Below are positions 8,301 through 16,013 of a stretch of DNA of 64,000 nucleotides, one piece after another; the first letter of the stretch is position 1; each line of letters starts with the position of its first letter. The position numbers were made by a program, and so were the translations under genes. The notes beneath the pieces were generated by a model that was not told the DNA's origin, searched no databases, and saw nothing but the letters and a program-made list of their open reading frames with translations. The DNA comes from Clostridium sp. OS1-26 (GTDB lineage Bacteria; Bacillota; Clostridia; Clostridiales; Clostridiaceae). Where the stretch lies: NCBI RefSeq assembly GCF_030915445.1, contig NZ_CP133264.1, forward strand, positions 1,054,001-1,118,000. The letters run 5' to 3'.

Positions 8301-11005
8301 TGATAAGGTAAAAAGCAGAAAACAAGAAAAAATTGTTCAATAAGATTCTTTCCATTTTTCACTTTTCCAACAAAACTTATCCCTTTGTTTTGCGAAACCA
8401 CAGCTTCTGAAACACCAAAAAATACAGGGCAAAGCAACGATAAAAATGCTATTATAAGCCATGCATCTGGGTTGTAAAATAAAAATAGCGATACTATAAT
8501 TAGAATCATGATTGCTGGTGACAAAAAGCTTCTTCTCAAGTTATCAAATATTTTCCACTTAGATAATTTGTTAAGTGAAGTCTTCTTAAACAACCATGGA
8601 ATGAGCTGCCAGTCACCTCTAACCCATCTATGAAGTCTTTTAGAACTAGAATTATAATATGCAGGATATCCATCCACTAGTTCTACATCAGTAACTAATG
8701 CAGCCCTCATGTAAGATCCTTCAAGTAGATCATGACTTAGTACTGAATTTTCGGGTATTTCATCCTCAAGGACTTTATTAAAAACGTCTATATCGTATAT
8801 ACCTTTACCTGTAAAAATTCCTTCATCAAACAGATCTTCATATACATCTGAAATAGCACTGGTATACATGTCTATTCCCGATTCCCCTGAGAAAATCTTC
8901 GAAAATAATGTTTTATTGGCACTTAGTGTACCTACACTCACCCTTGGCTGCATTAGGCCATGGCCTCTAATGATTCTCTTCTGTTGTTCATCTAAGTATG
9001 GTATGTTTAATACATGTGACATTGCTCCTATTAATTTTTTAGCACTATCTCTTGGAAGTTGAGTATCTGCATCTAATGTTATTACATATTTTACTTTACA
9101 TAAGTTCTTTATATCACCGCTTACTACATTGTAGCTTGTGTTTTGATTACCTCTTATTAAATTATTGAATTCTACTAGCTTACCTCTTTTTCTTTCCCAG
9201 CCAATCCAAATTCCCTCTTTTGCATTATATTGTCTGTATCTATTAAAGAAGTAAAATATATCTCCTCCATTTTCACTGTATTTTTGATTAAGCTCTTTAA
9301 CTAAATTAAGTGTTGTGTCTATTATATTTCTATCATTTTCTTCTTCTTCGATTTTACTATCTTTAAAGTCTCCTAATAGAGCGAAATATAGATTTTTTTC
9401 TTTATTAGCAAGGTAGTATACTTCCATATCTTTTATTAAACTTTTTACTCTAGACTCATTATTTAGTAAAGTTGGAATCACTACGATAGAGCTAAGCTCT
9501 TTAGGTATTTCATTTGTAAATTCAATCTTAGGAATAAATCTTGGCTCAACTAATTTGCTTATACTATAATTAAAAATAGATATAATAATTTCACTACAGG
9601 GAATTATGGCCACTAGCGCAATTAGAATGTATTTCCACAGCTCCATCTGAGGGTTATTATAATAACTTAGTAACACTATTAAAAATGTTAGTATAACTGT
9701 TCCTAAGACCATTATTCCAATATATAGACCAATATTTTCATTAACAAATCTATTATTTATATTGGATATTCCTTTGTCTTTGAAGTTAACTCTATTCTTT
9801 AAGCATTGTACGCCTTTATCTACTATATAGTAACCAACATGTTTTTCATATTCATAACAATCGCCTTTTTCAAATGCTTCTTCTGAACATTCTACTGCCT
9901 TTTTTGCCACAAAAGACTCTGCAACATTCATATACTTAGCAAGTTTTTCTACGCTATGTCTATAATAGTCTCTAGACTCAAAATCCATATTTTCGTATAT
10001 ATGTAAAGGATCTTTTCTTAAAATATCTTCGACATAACTAAGCTTTTCAAAATTTTCTCTCCAATTTAGTGCGTCAACTTCTCTTATACCAGTTACTGAA
10101 TTTCCTATAGAGGCTTGATATGCCATCTGCCTTTGATGTTCAATATTTATAATTTTTTCAGAGTTTGTTTCTTGACTTTCTAGTTGGTCATCTATACATT
10201 CATATATATTTGAATTTTCAATCCCATTATCTCTTAAAGTTTTTAAAAGCCTTTCTGTTAAATGTGATGTAAATGTTATCTTTTCCTCCAAAAGCTTCTC
10301 GATTTCCTGTGCTACTGTTTCATTATTAACAGCATTTATAAGCCTATCAGCAATTTCATCACCTTTTTTTCTTTCTCTTTGTGCAAAAGCTATTCTTTCA
10401 GTTATTTTGCTTATATTTTGAATTAACGCAATTCTTATCATTATAGGTAATGCCCACAATTCACCACTAGCGAGAATAGTATTCTTCTGATATTCAGTTA
10501 TAAAGGTTTCTATAGTATCTTCATCAACTCTTCCATCTGTATGTGATACCAGTTCAACCGCTATATAATAGATTCTAGGATAGCCCTTCATTACACCTTT
10601 ATTCATAATAGGTAAATCTTTATAATATGACTCTGGCATATTATTTTTTATATCTTTATATTCTTTTTGAATTAAATAAAGATTATCTAATAGCCACTCA
10701 GCAGCCTGAATAACCTCATTTTTTTGTCTAACTTCTTTATCAATATAGTCATAGTCTTTTAAAATTTTTTTATAGCTATTATCTAAGCTTTTTATTAGCT
10801 GTTTTTTACAATTTACTTTTCTAGCTTCTGCAGAGTACGCAGATATTTCTATTGCATGTTTTCTTAACCCTTCCTTATTTACATTTAGAGTTGGCACATC
10901 ATCCATTACATTTCCATTTTCTTCATTATTTTCATTTGATAGTATATTAATCATATATATGCCAAATACTGCAACAGTTATTGCCAGAAATATAATATAG
11001 AGCAT
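2366..11005 (-). CDS. ndvB: Cyclic beta-1,2-glucan synthase-like giant protein (NdvB/ChvB family)
   Basis: At 2,879 residues this matches the size and order of NdvB/ChvB proteins. It has an N-terminal membrane segment (about 2-20) and a second hydrophobic pair (about 430-490). An inner-membrane glycosyltransferase follows, with LDADTQLPRD near 643 and HRWVRGDWQL near 793, and then a transmembrane cluster at about 812-990. After this come a glycoamylase-like region (NNGVAHRTSPTNMGMG near 1040; GVPWGISESAFYYFDV near 1440) and a C-terminal GH94 phosphorylase-like half (SGDWNDGM near 2568; HTGRGGWSWYTGAAGW near 2780). In proteobacteria these modules initiate, elongate, trim and cyclise periplasmic glucan. 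In a clostridium the product and its destination are unknown; an exported or surface-linked glucan is inferred. It is intact. Confidence 0.9.
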   Translation of the reverse strand: MLYIIFLAITVAVFGIYMINILSNENNEENGNVMDDVPTLNVNKEGLRKHAIEISAYSAEARKVNCKKQLIKSLDNSYKKILKDYDYIDKEVRQKNEVIQAAEWLLDNLYLIQKEYKDIKNNMPESYYKDLPIMNKGVMKGYPRIYYIAVELVSHTDGRVDEDTIETFITEYQKNTILASGELWALPIMIRIALIQNISKITERIAFAQRERKKGDEIADRLINAVNNETVAQEIEKLLEEKITFTSHLTERLLKTLRDNGIENSNIYECIDDQLESQETNSEKIINIEHQRQMAYQASIGNSVTGIREVDALNWRENFEKLSYVEDILRKDPLHIYENMDFESRDYYRHSVEKLAKYMNVAESFVAKKAVECSEEAFEKGDCYEYEKHVGYYIVDKGVQCLKNRVNFKDKGISNINNRFVNENIGLYIGIMVLGTVILTFLIVLLSYYNNPQMELWKYILIALVAIIPCSEIIISIFNYSISKLVEPRFIPKIEFTNEIPKELSSIVVIPTLLNNESRVKSLIKDMEVYYLANKEKNLYFALLGDFKDSKIEEEENDRNIIDTTLNLVKELNQKYSENGGDIFYFFNRYRQYNAKEGIWIGWERKRGKLVEFNNLIRGNQNTSYNVVSGDIKNLCKVKYVITLDADTQLPRDSAKKLIGAMSHVLNIPYLDEQQKRIIRGHGLMQPRVSVGTLSANKTLFSKIFSGESGIDMYTSAISDVYEDLFDEGIFTGKGIYDIDVFNKVLEDEIPENSVLSHDLLEGSYMRAALVTDVELVDGYPAYYNSSSKRLHRWVRGDWQLIPWLFKKTSLNKLSKWKIFDNLRRSFLSPAIMILIIVSLFLFYNPDAWLIIAFLSLLCPVFFGVSEAVVSQNKGISFVGKVKNGKNLIEQFFLVFCFLPYQAYLMLDAIIRTIYRLLISKKKMLQWQTAADVEANSGRNLKDFISAMWIGSIISVLTLIISFRNSLETTIIMAPSCIIWFLSPYIAYKISKEIKEEKEELNKEEEQILRRLSRKTWAYFEDFVNEDNNWLAPDNYQEDPNNGVAHRTSPTNMGMGITSNLAAFDLGYIGTLELVDRIDRVISNMSSLEKYKGHFYNWYDTETKKPLYPRYISTVDSGNLAGYMWLTVASLDEYVNNSVINDRLLKGLIDTLMLANEEIEDELQISNYYNDKINELANMEFNIFSWRKSLLSLLSKSVDIEKSQTYKEPYWNHKLTDCVNKRLEEIQILFPWIDLASENLEKLKNIKDSFIKLSDKTPLSDILKEVDNLRNQLNNVNLQEEQWFNEIEQLLESSKNEINNLLYKVKDLKEKLDSMAENTEFKMLYNKKRQLFSIGYDVEKDRLDNCFYDLLASEARQASFVSIAKGDIEQEHWFKLGRAMTSMGKSKGLVSWSGTMFEYFMPLIILKSYPNTLLGETYRSVIKGQKKYGKERGVPWGISESAFYYFDVNLNYQYKAFGVPGIGLKRGLMNELVISPYSTIMGLLIDMKGSLDNIKRLIDLGSEGRYGFYESIDYTQERLPKGKKNAMVKCFMVHHEGMSLMSLNNVLNNSIFQERFHEIPRVKAAELLLQEKVPKAIVYDREYQYDASDISVEKQNIAVRRYITARTEMPETHLMSNGSYSLMITNSGSGYSKKDDMTVYRWREDVSLDDTGMFFYIKNINSNEYWSAAYEPCKYEGEEYEVLFSLDKAEFKRKDGNLRTHTEFTVSNEDNAEVRKISITNHSEHARIVEITSYCEVTLAHYNADLVHPTFSNLFIKTEYIDDLGCIIANRRPRSRKDKQPWLMQTVAFEGNTVGTIQYETSRANFIGRGRDLSNPQAMDNDTQLKMTAGAILDPIISMRVRMKIEAGETCIVAFTTAVGDSKDEVVELAKKYADIRNISRVFELSWSGAQLEMKYLGIKSAQANLYQLMASKILFLNTLFKDRDKYIMNIRKGQSALWSYGISGDLPIVLIIVREEKHIGLVRQLISAHEYWSIKGLRVDLVILNLQENSYIQSMQDVVRDLISSSHARDKQNKAGGVFLHNTATIEKEDIELLMAISRIVIDGDKGSLMVQMNEENKEETEKELLVIEPQQYNYNSYKPSIAKLDYYNGLGGFSSEGDSYIIILKNYDNTPAPWINVISNGNFGFHVSESGISYTWNKNSRENKLTTWSNDPVIDNEAEEIYIRDEIDGSVWSISPKPIRDNGDYIIEHGFGYSKFEHEAHGILGKMKMFVDMNESVKVCSIKLKNITSSKRRLSISYYAKLVLGVAHEQTAQYIFTGFDKETNYIYARNPYSQHFGKLICYLKVIGGEELSFTGNRKEFLGRGGDIKAPEALKLKKLSNIVGAGMDPCLAKNVKITLNEGEEKEILVLLGQEESFEKISQVINKYSNEDVAEKELNNTNSFWKKLFNIVQVETPDKSMDLMINGWLMYQIISCRFWARTAFYQSGGAYGFRDQLQDVMPITYLDPEISRKHIVYSASKQYLEGDVQHWWHPVVESGIRTRFSDDLLWLPYATADYIKNTGDYSILDEEVGYLEDEELKEGEDERYNISRKSDKKGTIYEHCIKAIEKSLKFGSHNIPLMGSGDWNDGMSTVGNEGKGESVWLGWFLYSILDKFIEICKIKNDKEKVAKYSDLKEFIRDNLEKNAWDGGWYRRAYFDNGVPLGSLQNDECQIDSLSQSWAVISGAAKESRAKEAMEALERNLIKDDKGIVLLLTPAFDKSALEPGYIKGYVPGVRENGGQYTHASIWVILALAKMEYNNKAWKIFNMINPINHAKSYLNCQVYKVEPYVMTADVYAVEPHTGRGGWSWYTGAAGWMYRTGIEAILGLKLIGKQGFMVNPCVPDEWQNYNIYYNKQGAKYNIQIKRSDEKGIWLNGIKLENGIVPFLEEGEHEVMVLI

Positions 11006-11090
11006 ATCAATCCATCCTTTCGTGTAAAGAGAATTAGTGCTTTGATTATTATTCCCAGCAAATCACAAAATATGAATTTTATCAAAACAA

Positions 11091-11126
11091 AAAACGCTGG
11101 AAAGTACAAAAACTTTCCAACGTTTT
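11091..11126 (-). terminator. Intrinsic terminator of lysA
   Basis: Stem ACGTTGGAAAGT / ACTTTCCAGCGT with one mismatch, followed on the minus strand by TTTTTTG. It directly abuts the lysA stop codon. Confidence 0.85.
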
Positions 11127-12425
11127 TTATAATAATAATTCATTTTCTATAATTTCTTCAAGAGTCTGTCTTCTGCAAATTAGCTTAACTTCTCCATCTT
11201 TAACCATAACTACTGCAGGTTTTGGTATCTTATTATAATTGCTTGACATAGAATATCCATATGCTCCTGTAGTAAGCACTGCTAGAATATCACCGCTTTC
11301 AGCCTCAGGAATTTTTACATTACTCAACAATATATCTCCTGACTCACAACACTTCCCAGATACAGTAACAGTCTCTGTAGAACTGCTTTCAACTTTATTA
11401 GCTATTATGCATTCATATTCAGCATTATAAAGAGCTGGTCTTATATTGTCTGTCATTCCACCATCTACGGCTACATACTTTCTTATATCTGGTATTTCTT
11501 TTATTGATCCTACTGTATAAAGCGTAATTCCTGCATTTCCAACAATTGATCTACCTGGCTCAATAACTAATACAGGAAGATTTATATTAAGCTTTTTTGC
11601 AACACTTTCTGCTTTAGTTAATATTACATCACAAAATTCTTCTACTTTTTTAGGAGTATCACCATTTGTGTAGTATATTCCAAATCCACCACCTAAATCT
11701 AACTCCTGAACTTCATAATGAGTCTCATCCTTAATATTTTTAACTATTGAGAGCATAATCTCTACTTCATCCTCATATGGCTTTGTATCGAATATCTGAG
11801 AACCAATATGGCAATGTAGTCCGACTAACTCTATATTAGAAAGTGCTATAGATTTTTTCACAGCATCAATAGTCTTATTGTTGAGTAATGTAAAACCAAA
11901 TTTAGAGTCTATTTGACCTGTTTTTATATACTCATGTGTATGTGCTTCTATACCCGGGGTAATTCTTAAGAGAATCTTCTGAATCTTATTTTTTTCCTTA
12001 GCTATAGCATTGATTTTTTCTATCTCATAGAAATTGTCTACTACAAATCTACCTACATCTAAGTTAACTCCCATCTCTATTTCTTCTAAAGTTTTGTTGT
12101 TACCATGAAAATATACTTTTTCCATAGGAAATTCACTTTTCCATGCAGTATACAATTCTCCACCTGAAACTACATCTAAACACAAACCTTCGCTTTTTAT
12201 AATCTGGCACATAGCCAAAGTTAAAAATGCCTTTCCTGCATAAGCTACTTTATTTTTGTTTTCATTAGCTTTAAATGAATTATAATATCTTTTGCACTGA
12301 CTTCTTATCAACTCTTCATCAACTACATATAGAGGAGTACCAAATTTTTTCGCTAAATCTATTGTACTAACTCCACCAATATAAAGAGTATTGTTTTTTA
12401 TATCCATAGTACCAGCTAATTTCAT
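11127..12425 (-). CDS. lysA: Diaminopimelate decarboxylase
   Basis: Fold-type III PLP enzyme converting meso-diaminopimelate to lysine, the last step of lysine synthesis, in the cytosol. The PLP lysine lies in VAYAGKAFLTL near residue 65. Other family motifs are HCHIGSQIFD, the glycine-rich phosphate site DLGGGFGIYY, the EPGRSIVGNAG segment, and the active-site cysteine region CCESGDIL. I take the ATG at 12425, about 10 bases after GGAGG; a TTG two codons upstream is also possible. It lies 27 bases after lysC and forms a lysine operon under the same riboswitch. Confidence 0.96.
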   Translation of the reverse strand: MKLAGTMDIKNNTLYIGGVSTIDLAKKFGTPLYVVDEELIRSQCKRYYNSFKANENKNKVAYAGKAFLTLAMCQIIKSEGLCLDVVSGGELYTAWKSEFPMEKVYFHGNNKTLEEIEMGVNLDVGRFVVDNFYEIEKINAIAKEKNKIQKILLRITPGIEAHTHEYIKTGQIDSKFGFTLLNNKTIDAVKKSIALSNIELVGLHCHIGSQIFDTKPYEDEVEIMLSIVKNIKDETHYEVQELDLGGGFGIYYTNGDTPKKVEEFCDVILTKAESVAKKLNINLPVLVIEPGRSIVGNAGITLYTVGSIKEIPDIRKYVAVDGGMTDNIRPALYNAEYECIIANKVESSSTETVTVSGKCCESGDILLSNVKIPEAESGDILAVLTTGAYGYSMSSNYNKIPKPAVVMVKDGEVKLICRRQTLEEIIENELLL

Positions 12426-12452
12426 AATCAATTTTCCTCCCCACGGTTTTCA

Positions 12453-13655
12453 CTATAAATTAAATTCACTTGCAATAACGTTGATTGCTTTTATCTTATC
12501 TTTCTGCTTAATAGCACAAGTAATTCTTATTTCTGAAGTTGTAATCATCTTTACTTCTATATCGTTTTGACTAAGAAGTTTAAACATTTTAGAAGCAACT
12601 CCCGATGTTGTTTTCATTCCTATGCCAACCACAGAAAACTTTGTTATATCTTCATCTATAGCAATTCGACTCTCATTTGAATAAAATGGCTTGATTATTT
12701 CTAAGCATTCATTTAAATCAACTTTTGGTATAGTAAATGATAGATTAACTCTATTATTTACAGGTGCTGTCTGACTTATCATATCAATATTAATTCTCTT
12801 ACTTGCCACACTTTCAAACAGACTTGATACAGTATTTATATCGCTCTCTATATCCCTTATTGTTATAGACACATCATCATCGCTTGTTGCTAATCCTGTT
12901 ACTGGTTTACTCTCCATGTTCATGTTATTTACCCCCTTAATTACTGTTCCTTTAATATCACTATTGCTTAATCCAACGTATATTGGAATATTATATTTTT
13001 GTCCAAGTTCTATGGACCTAGAATGCATGACTTGAGCTCCAAGACTTGAAAGTTCAAGCATTTCTTCATAATCTATTTCATCTAACTTTTTTGCATCTTT
13101 ATATTTTCTAGGGTCTACACTATATATACCATCTACATCAGTGTAGATTTCACATATTCCATCTAGTTTCACTGCTATTGCAACCGCAGTAGTATCTGAG
13201 CCACCTCTTCCAAGAGTGGTTATATGTCCTTCCTCATTTATACCTTGGAACCCTGCTACTATTACAATCTTTCCTTCTGATAAACTCTTCTTTATATTTT
13301 CCCCATCTATATCATCTATTAATGATTTACCATGCTGTCCAGTGGTTTTTATCCCTATTTGATACGCTGTATAACTAATGGCATCATAGTCTGAAGCCTT
13401 AATTGCCATAGCGAGCAGTGCACTAGACATCATTTCTCCAGTTGATAAAAGAGCATCTAATTCTCTTTTATCAGGATTGCTTGTAACCTCATTTGCAAGA
13501 CCTATTAAATCATCTGTAGTATCTCCCATAGCAGACACTACAACTATTACATCATCTCCCGCTTGTTTTCTTCTTACTACTGTTTGGGCAACTTTTTTTA
13601 TTTTTTCTATAGTTCCTACAGAACTTCCACCATATTTTTGTACAACAATTGCCAT
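12453..13655 (-). CDS. lysC: Aspartate kinase (lysine-pathway type)
   Basis: 400-residue monofunctional aspartokinase that phosphorylates aspartate, the first step to diaminopimelate, lysine, threonine and methionine. The N-terminal kinase motif VQKYGGSSVGT is at residues 5-15, with VVVSAMGDTTDDL and TLGRGGSDTTAVAIA further on. Two ACT domains fill the C-terminal third and probably bind lysine and/or threonine as feedback signal. The start is supported by AGGGAG upstream. It is the first gene after the lysine riboswitch and its promoter, so it is probably repressed by lysine at both RNA and protein level. Confidence 0.96.
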   Translation of the reverse strand: MAIVVQKYGGSSVGTIEKIKKVAQTVVRRKQAGDDVIVVVSAMGDTTDDLIGLANEVTSNPDKRELDALLSTGEMMSSALLAMAIKASDYDAISYTAYQIGIKTTGQHGKSLIDDIDGENIKKSLSEGKIVIVAGFQGINEEGHITTLGRGGSDTTAVAIAVKLDGICEIYTDVDGIYSVDPRKYKDAKKLDEIDYEEMLELSSLGAQVMHSRSIELGQKYNIPIYVGLSNSDIKGTVIKGVNNMNMESKPVTGLATSDDDVSITIRDIESDINTVSSLFESVASKRINIDMISQTAPVNNRVNLSFTIPKVDLNECLEIIKPFYSNESRIAIDEDITKFSVVGIGMKTTSGVASKMFKLLSQNDIEVKMITTSEIRITCAIKQKDKIKAINVIASEFNL

Positions 13656-13680
13656 ATCATCACTCCCTTAAAATTATTCT

Positions 13681-13866
13681 TATGTGAAACTCCTCTTCGT
13701 AAACTATGAGGAGTACTCGCTGAGTAAGCGACCATATCAAAATCGGAGATTTTGTATGTCTGCTTAACCAATTCACACAAAATCAGCACTCTGTGTAAGC
13801 GATCATCTCCAAATTACAAATTTGGGATGCCTGCTTAAGATTTTGGTTCTCTGCTTACGTGAAACA
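13681..13866 (-). repeat. Hairpin repeats between the lysine riboswitch and lysC
   Basis: Two related units are visible at 13725-13766 and 13796-13837. Both start TAAGCGAYCAT and end ATGYCTGCTTA, with a variable inverted repeat between (AAAATC/GATTTT in one, CCAAATT/AATTTGG in the other). A CTCCT/AGGAG hairpin precedes them. The same unit recurs at 43567-43608 and, inverted, at 1466-1516. It fills the space between the riboswitch terminator and the lysC start. No protein frame is supported. Confidence 0.7.
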
Positions 13867-13880
13867 TACCATAATTTTGT

Positions 13881-14175
13881 AAAAATAAAAGCAGCAAAGG
13901 AACACCTTTGCTGCACAAAAAATACCAGCGCAACTCTGTGTACCCTTTGTAGCTCTCCATCCCCATATCTGGAACTATATATGTATAGTTAAAATTCAGT
14001 AGATCATTTACAGAATCTTAGATGACAGCCCTACATATATTATATGCAAAGCCAGAAAATAGTTTCGCCAAACTATTTTCTTCGGCCATAATTCCTTTCT
14101 TCACTTCTCACTGTCCACCGACTAAAAGCAACTACTATTAATTACAGCACCTCTACCCTAAGGTAAGTTTCATTA
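13881..14175 (-). promoter_or_regulatory. Lysine riboswitch (L box) with terminator
   Basis: On the minus strand the conserved lysine-aptamer blocks occur in order: AGAGGTGC, AGTAGTTGC, AAGG...GCCGAAG, GGGCTGTCATC and GGAGAGCTAC. A strong terminator follows: GCAGCAAAGG/CCTTTGCTGC stem at 13914-13891, then TTTTATTTTT. Lysine binding should favour this terminator and lower lysC-lysA transcription. Confidence 0.95.
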
Positions 14176-14188
14176 TTAAATTATAATT

Positions 14189-14217
14189 AGTTTAACATAA
14201 GTATTTATACATTTCAA
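14189..14217 (-). promoter_or_regulatory. Promoter of the lysC leader
   Basis: TTGAAA at 14217-14212, a 17-base spacer and TAAACT at 14194-14189 with an upstream TG (extended -10). It would start transcription just ahead of the aptamer. Confidence 0.55.
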
Positions 14218-14383
14218 GATTATTTTTATACATCGTAGCTTAAAAATGTTACGACGCAAAATTTTTATAAGTTAAGGGTTAAAGAGCATAGAATTAAGAG
14301 TTAAAGAAATAAATATATACTGGAATTTTGATGCGAAATTTTTGGAATTTCTTTTAGAAAAGTGGATTAATTTGCAATTTTAT

Positions 14384-14391
14384 GGTATAAT
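14384..14391 (+). promoter_or_regulatory. Extended -10 promoter for the DUF2752/DUF4234 pair
   Basis: TATAAT at 14386-14391 is set in a TGGTATAAT-like extended -10 context; the -35 is weak. It would give a roughly 150-nt leader before the gene at 14551. In the rest of 14221-14550 I see only AT-rich sequence. Confidence 0.5.
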
Positions 14392-14550
14392 ATAGCAAGT
14401 TAATGTAGTATTTTGTTTTCTTTATTTTAAAAAATAGAAAAATGTTTTGTAATAATTTTAGAAGCAATCTTAAAACTTAGACGGAAAGATTTGATTTTAT
14501 CATCTTCTAAAGTGAAAAATGCTTAGAAAATAATATTATTTAGATAGATT

Positions 14551-14970
14551 TTGAATGGATATAATTATATGAAGAATATAAATATTAATGCATATATTAA
14601 ATTTGGACTTGTTATGGTCTTGTTATATATTTTTTATGATATAGTTGGCATCGGATGCCCTGTTAAATTTTTAATTGGTATTTCATGCGCTGGGTGCGGG
14701 ATGACTAGGGCATGGGGTTGTTTAGCTCATTTAGATATTAAAGGAGCATTTTATTATCATCCATTATTTTTTTTGCCAATAATTTATTTTTTACTATTTT
14801 TAATTAAAGACAAAATGTCCCATAGAATATTTAATTGTGCGATAGTTATTGGAATAGCAGTATTTATAACAATATACATATTTAGAATTTTAAATCCGGA
14901 TGATATTGTTGTTAATATAAATATTGAAAAAGGTTTTATTTATAATGTTTTTCAGACTTTTATAAAATAG
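14551..14970 (+). CDS. DUF2752 small membrane protein
   Basis: 139 residues with three to four hydrophobic segments. The DUF2752 signature CPVKFLIGISCAGCGMTRAW, with its Cys-x2-Cys-Gly-Met-Thr-Arg core, is followed by HPLFFLPIIYFLLF. The biochemical role of this family is not known. Either the ATG at 14551 or the one at 14569 could be the start; neither has a strong ribosome site. It is followed after 10 bases by a second small membrane protein and probably shares its transcript. The family call is firm; the function is open. Confidence 0.85.
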   Translation: MNGYNYMKNININAYIKFGLVMVLLYIFYDIVGIGCPVKFLIGISCAGCGMTRAWGCLAHLDIKGAFYYHPLFFLPIIYFLLFLIKDKMSHRIFNCAIVIGIAVFITIYIFRILNPDDIVVNINIEKGFIYNVFQTFIK

Positions 14971-14980
14971 GGGGATTTTT

Positions 14981-15367
14981 ATGATTAGCACAGAGAGAGG
15001 ACTTGTAAAATACATAATATTTACTATTTTAACATTTGGAATATATGGTTTATGGTTTATTTATAAGCTAGCTGAAGATGTTAATATAATGTGTAATGGA
15101 GACGGAAAGAAAACAGGTGGACTTTTAAGATTTATTTTATTGTCTATAATTACATGCGGGATTTATGCATGGTTTTGGTATTATAATATTGGTAATAGGT
15201 TAGCTGAAAATGCACCACGTTATAATTTGCATTTTTCTGAAAATGGAACATCTGTACTTATGTGGCTGATATTTGGTGCTTTATTGTGTGGAATAGGTCC
15301 ATTTGTTGCAATGCATATTTTAATTAAGAATACAAATGCACTAGCATTCGCATATAATGCACATTAA
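14981..15367 (+). CDS. DUF4234 small membrane protein
   Basis: 128 residues with three hydrophobic stretches. The repeated TFGIYGLWFIYK and TCGIYAWFWYY patterns and the Asp/Asn-rich link (AEDVNIMCNGDGKKTGG) are typical of DUF4234. The start is set by a strong AGGGGG site 7 bases upstream. It lies just downstream of the DUF2752 gene, and the two are probably co-transcribed. No function is established for the family. Confidence 0.85.
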   Translation: MISTERGLVKYIIFTILTFGIYGLWFIYKLAEDVNIMCNGDGKKTGGLLRFILLSIITCGIYAWFWYYNIGNRLAENAPRYNLHFSENGTSVLMWLIFGALLCGIGPFVAMHILIKNTNALAFAYNAH

Positions 15368-15529
15368 GTTCAATAATAATCATTCTTTTTAAATTAAATT
15401 TAACTTTAAAATAATAAAAATTAAAGTATTTTAAATGACTAATGTACCGGATTCATTGGTCATTTTTTTCTCCCTAAAAACCTGCCTACCTCCCCACAAA
15501 CTGTATATAAAGTGATGGGGGAAGATAAC

Positions 15530-15672
15530 ATGGCTAAAATATTAGTTATAATTTTTTAAATAAAGCTGATAAAAAGGTAGCAATAAGAGTTAATAATGTA
15601 AAGGAAGATTTAAAGTTTAAGGATTCAGCAGAGCTTGTAGATAAGACATCTACTGAACTACAGGTTAAGTAG
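15530..15672 (+). pseudogene. DUF2922-like remnant with frameshift
   Basis: A good GGGGGAAG site precedes ATG at 15530, which encodes MAKILVIIF and then hits a stop. One extra T in the T6 run at 15552-15557 would join it to LNKADKKVAIRVNNVKEDL and a tail SAELVDKTSTELQVK. Start and tail both resemble DUF2922 proteins, but the joined product is only 47 residues against about 70 normally. A central piece therefore seems lost as well as the frame. I treat it as a decayed gene. Confidence 0.5.
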
Positions 15673-15695
15673 ACATATAGGAACCTTTAATTCGT

Positions 15696-16013
15696 GTAAT
15701 AAAAGTTTTGTGACGCAGTTTTATATGAAAAGCAACTAGAAAGTTGGCTTATACAGAGGGCTATGTTTCCAAAGCTGAAGATAGATTTAAAAACTTTGTG
15801 CCAGTCTTAGTGAAGGGTTTTAAGAGAACCTTAGAACTTTAGAGTTGTTTGAGCACAGCTAGTTCTCGAAAGTTCTTAGGTTGTCTTGGAACACAAGCTT
15901 TAGACTGGCTAAAAGTTTTTAACGTGCTGAAGCTTGGAAACATATACCGGAGTATAAGCTAACTTTCAGCCTAATGTCCTATATAGGGTATTATGTCTCA
16001 AAATTTTTATTAC
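15696..16013. repeat. 318-nt imperfect foldback (long inverted repeat)
   Basis: The ends pair as 19-base inverted repeats with two mismatches (GTAATAAAAGTTTTGTGAC against GTAATAAAAATTTTGAGAC on the other strand). The interior keeps pairing: AGAAAGTTGGCTTATAC against TGAAAGTTAGCTTATAC, CTATGTTTCC against ATATGTTTCC, TTAAAAACTTT on both arms, then GCCAGTCT. The centre is a CCTTAGAACTTT/AAAGTTCTTAGG hairpin. The right end supplies the stop codon of the M18 peptidase. No coding frame is supported. Confidence 0.75.
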
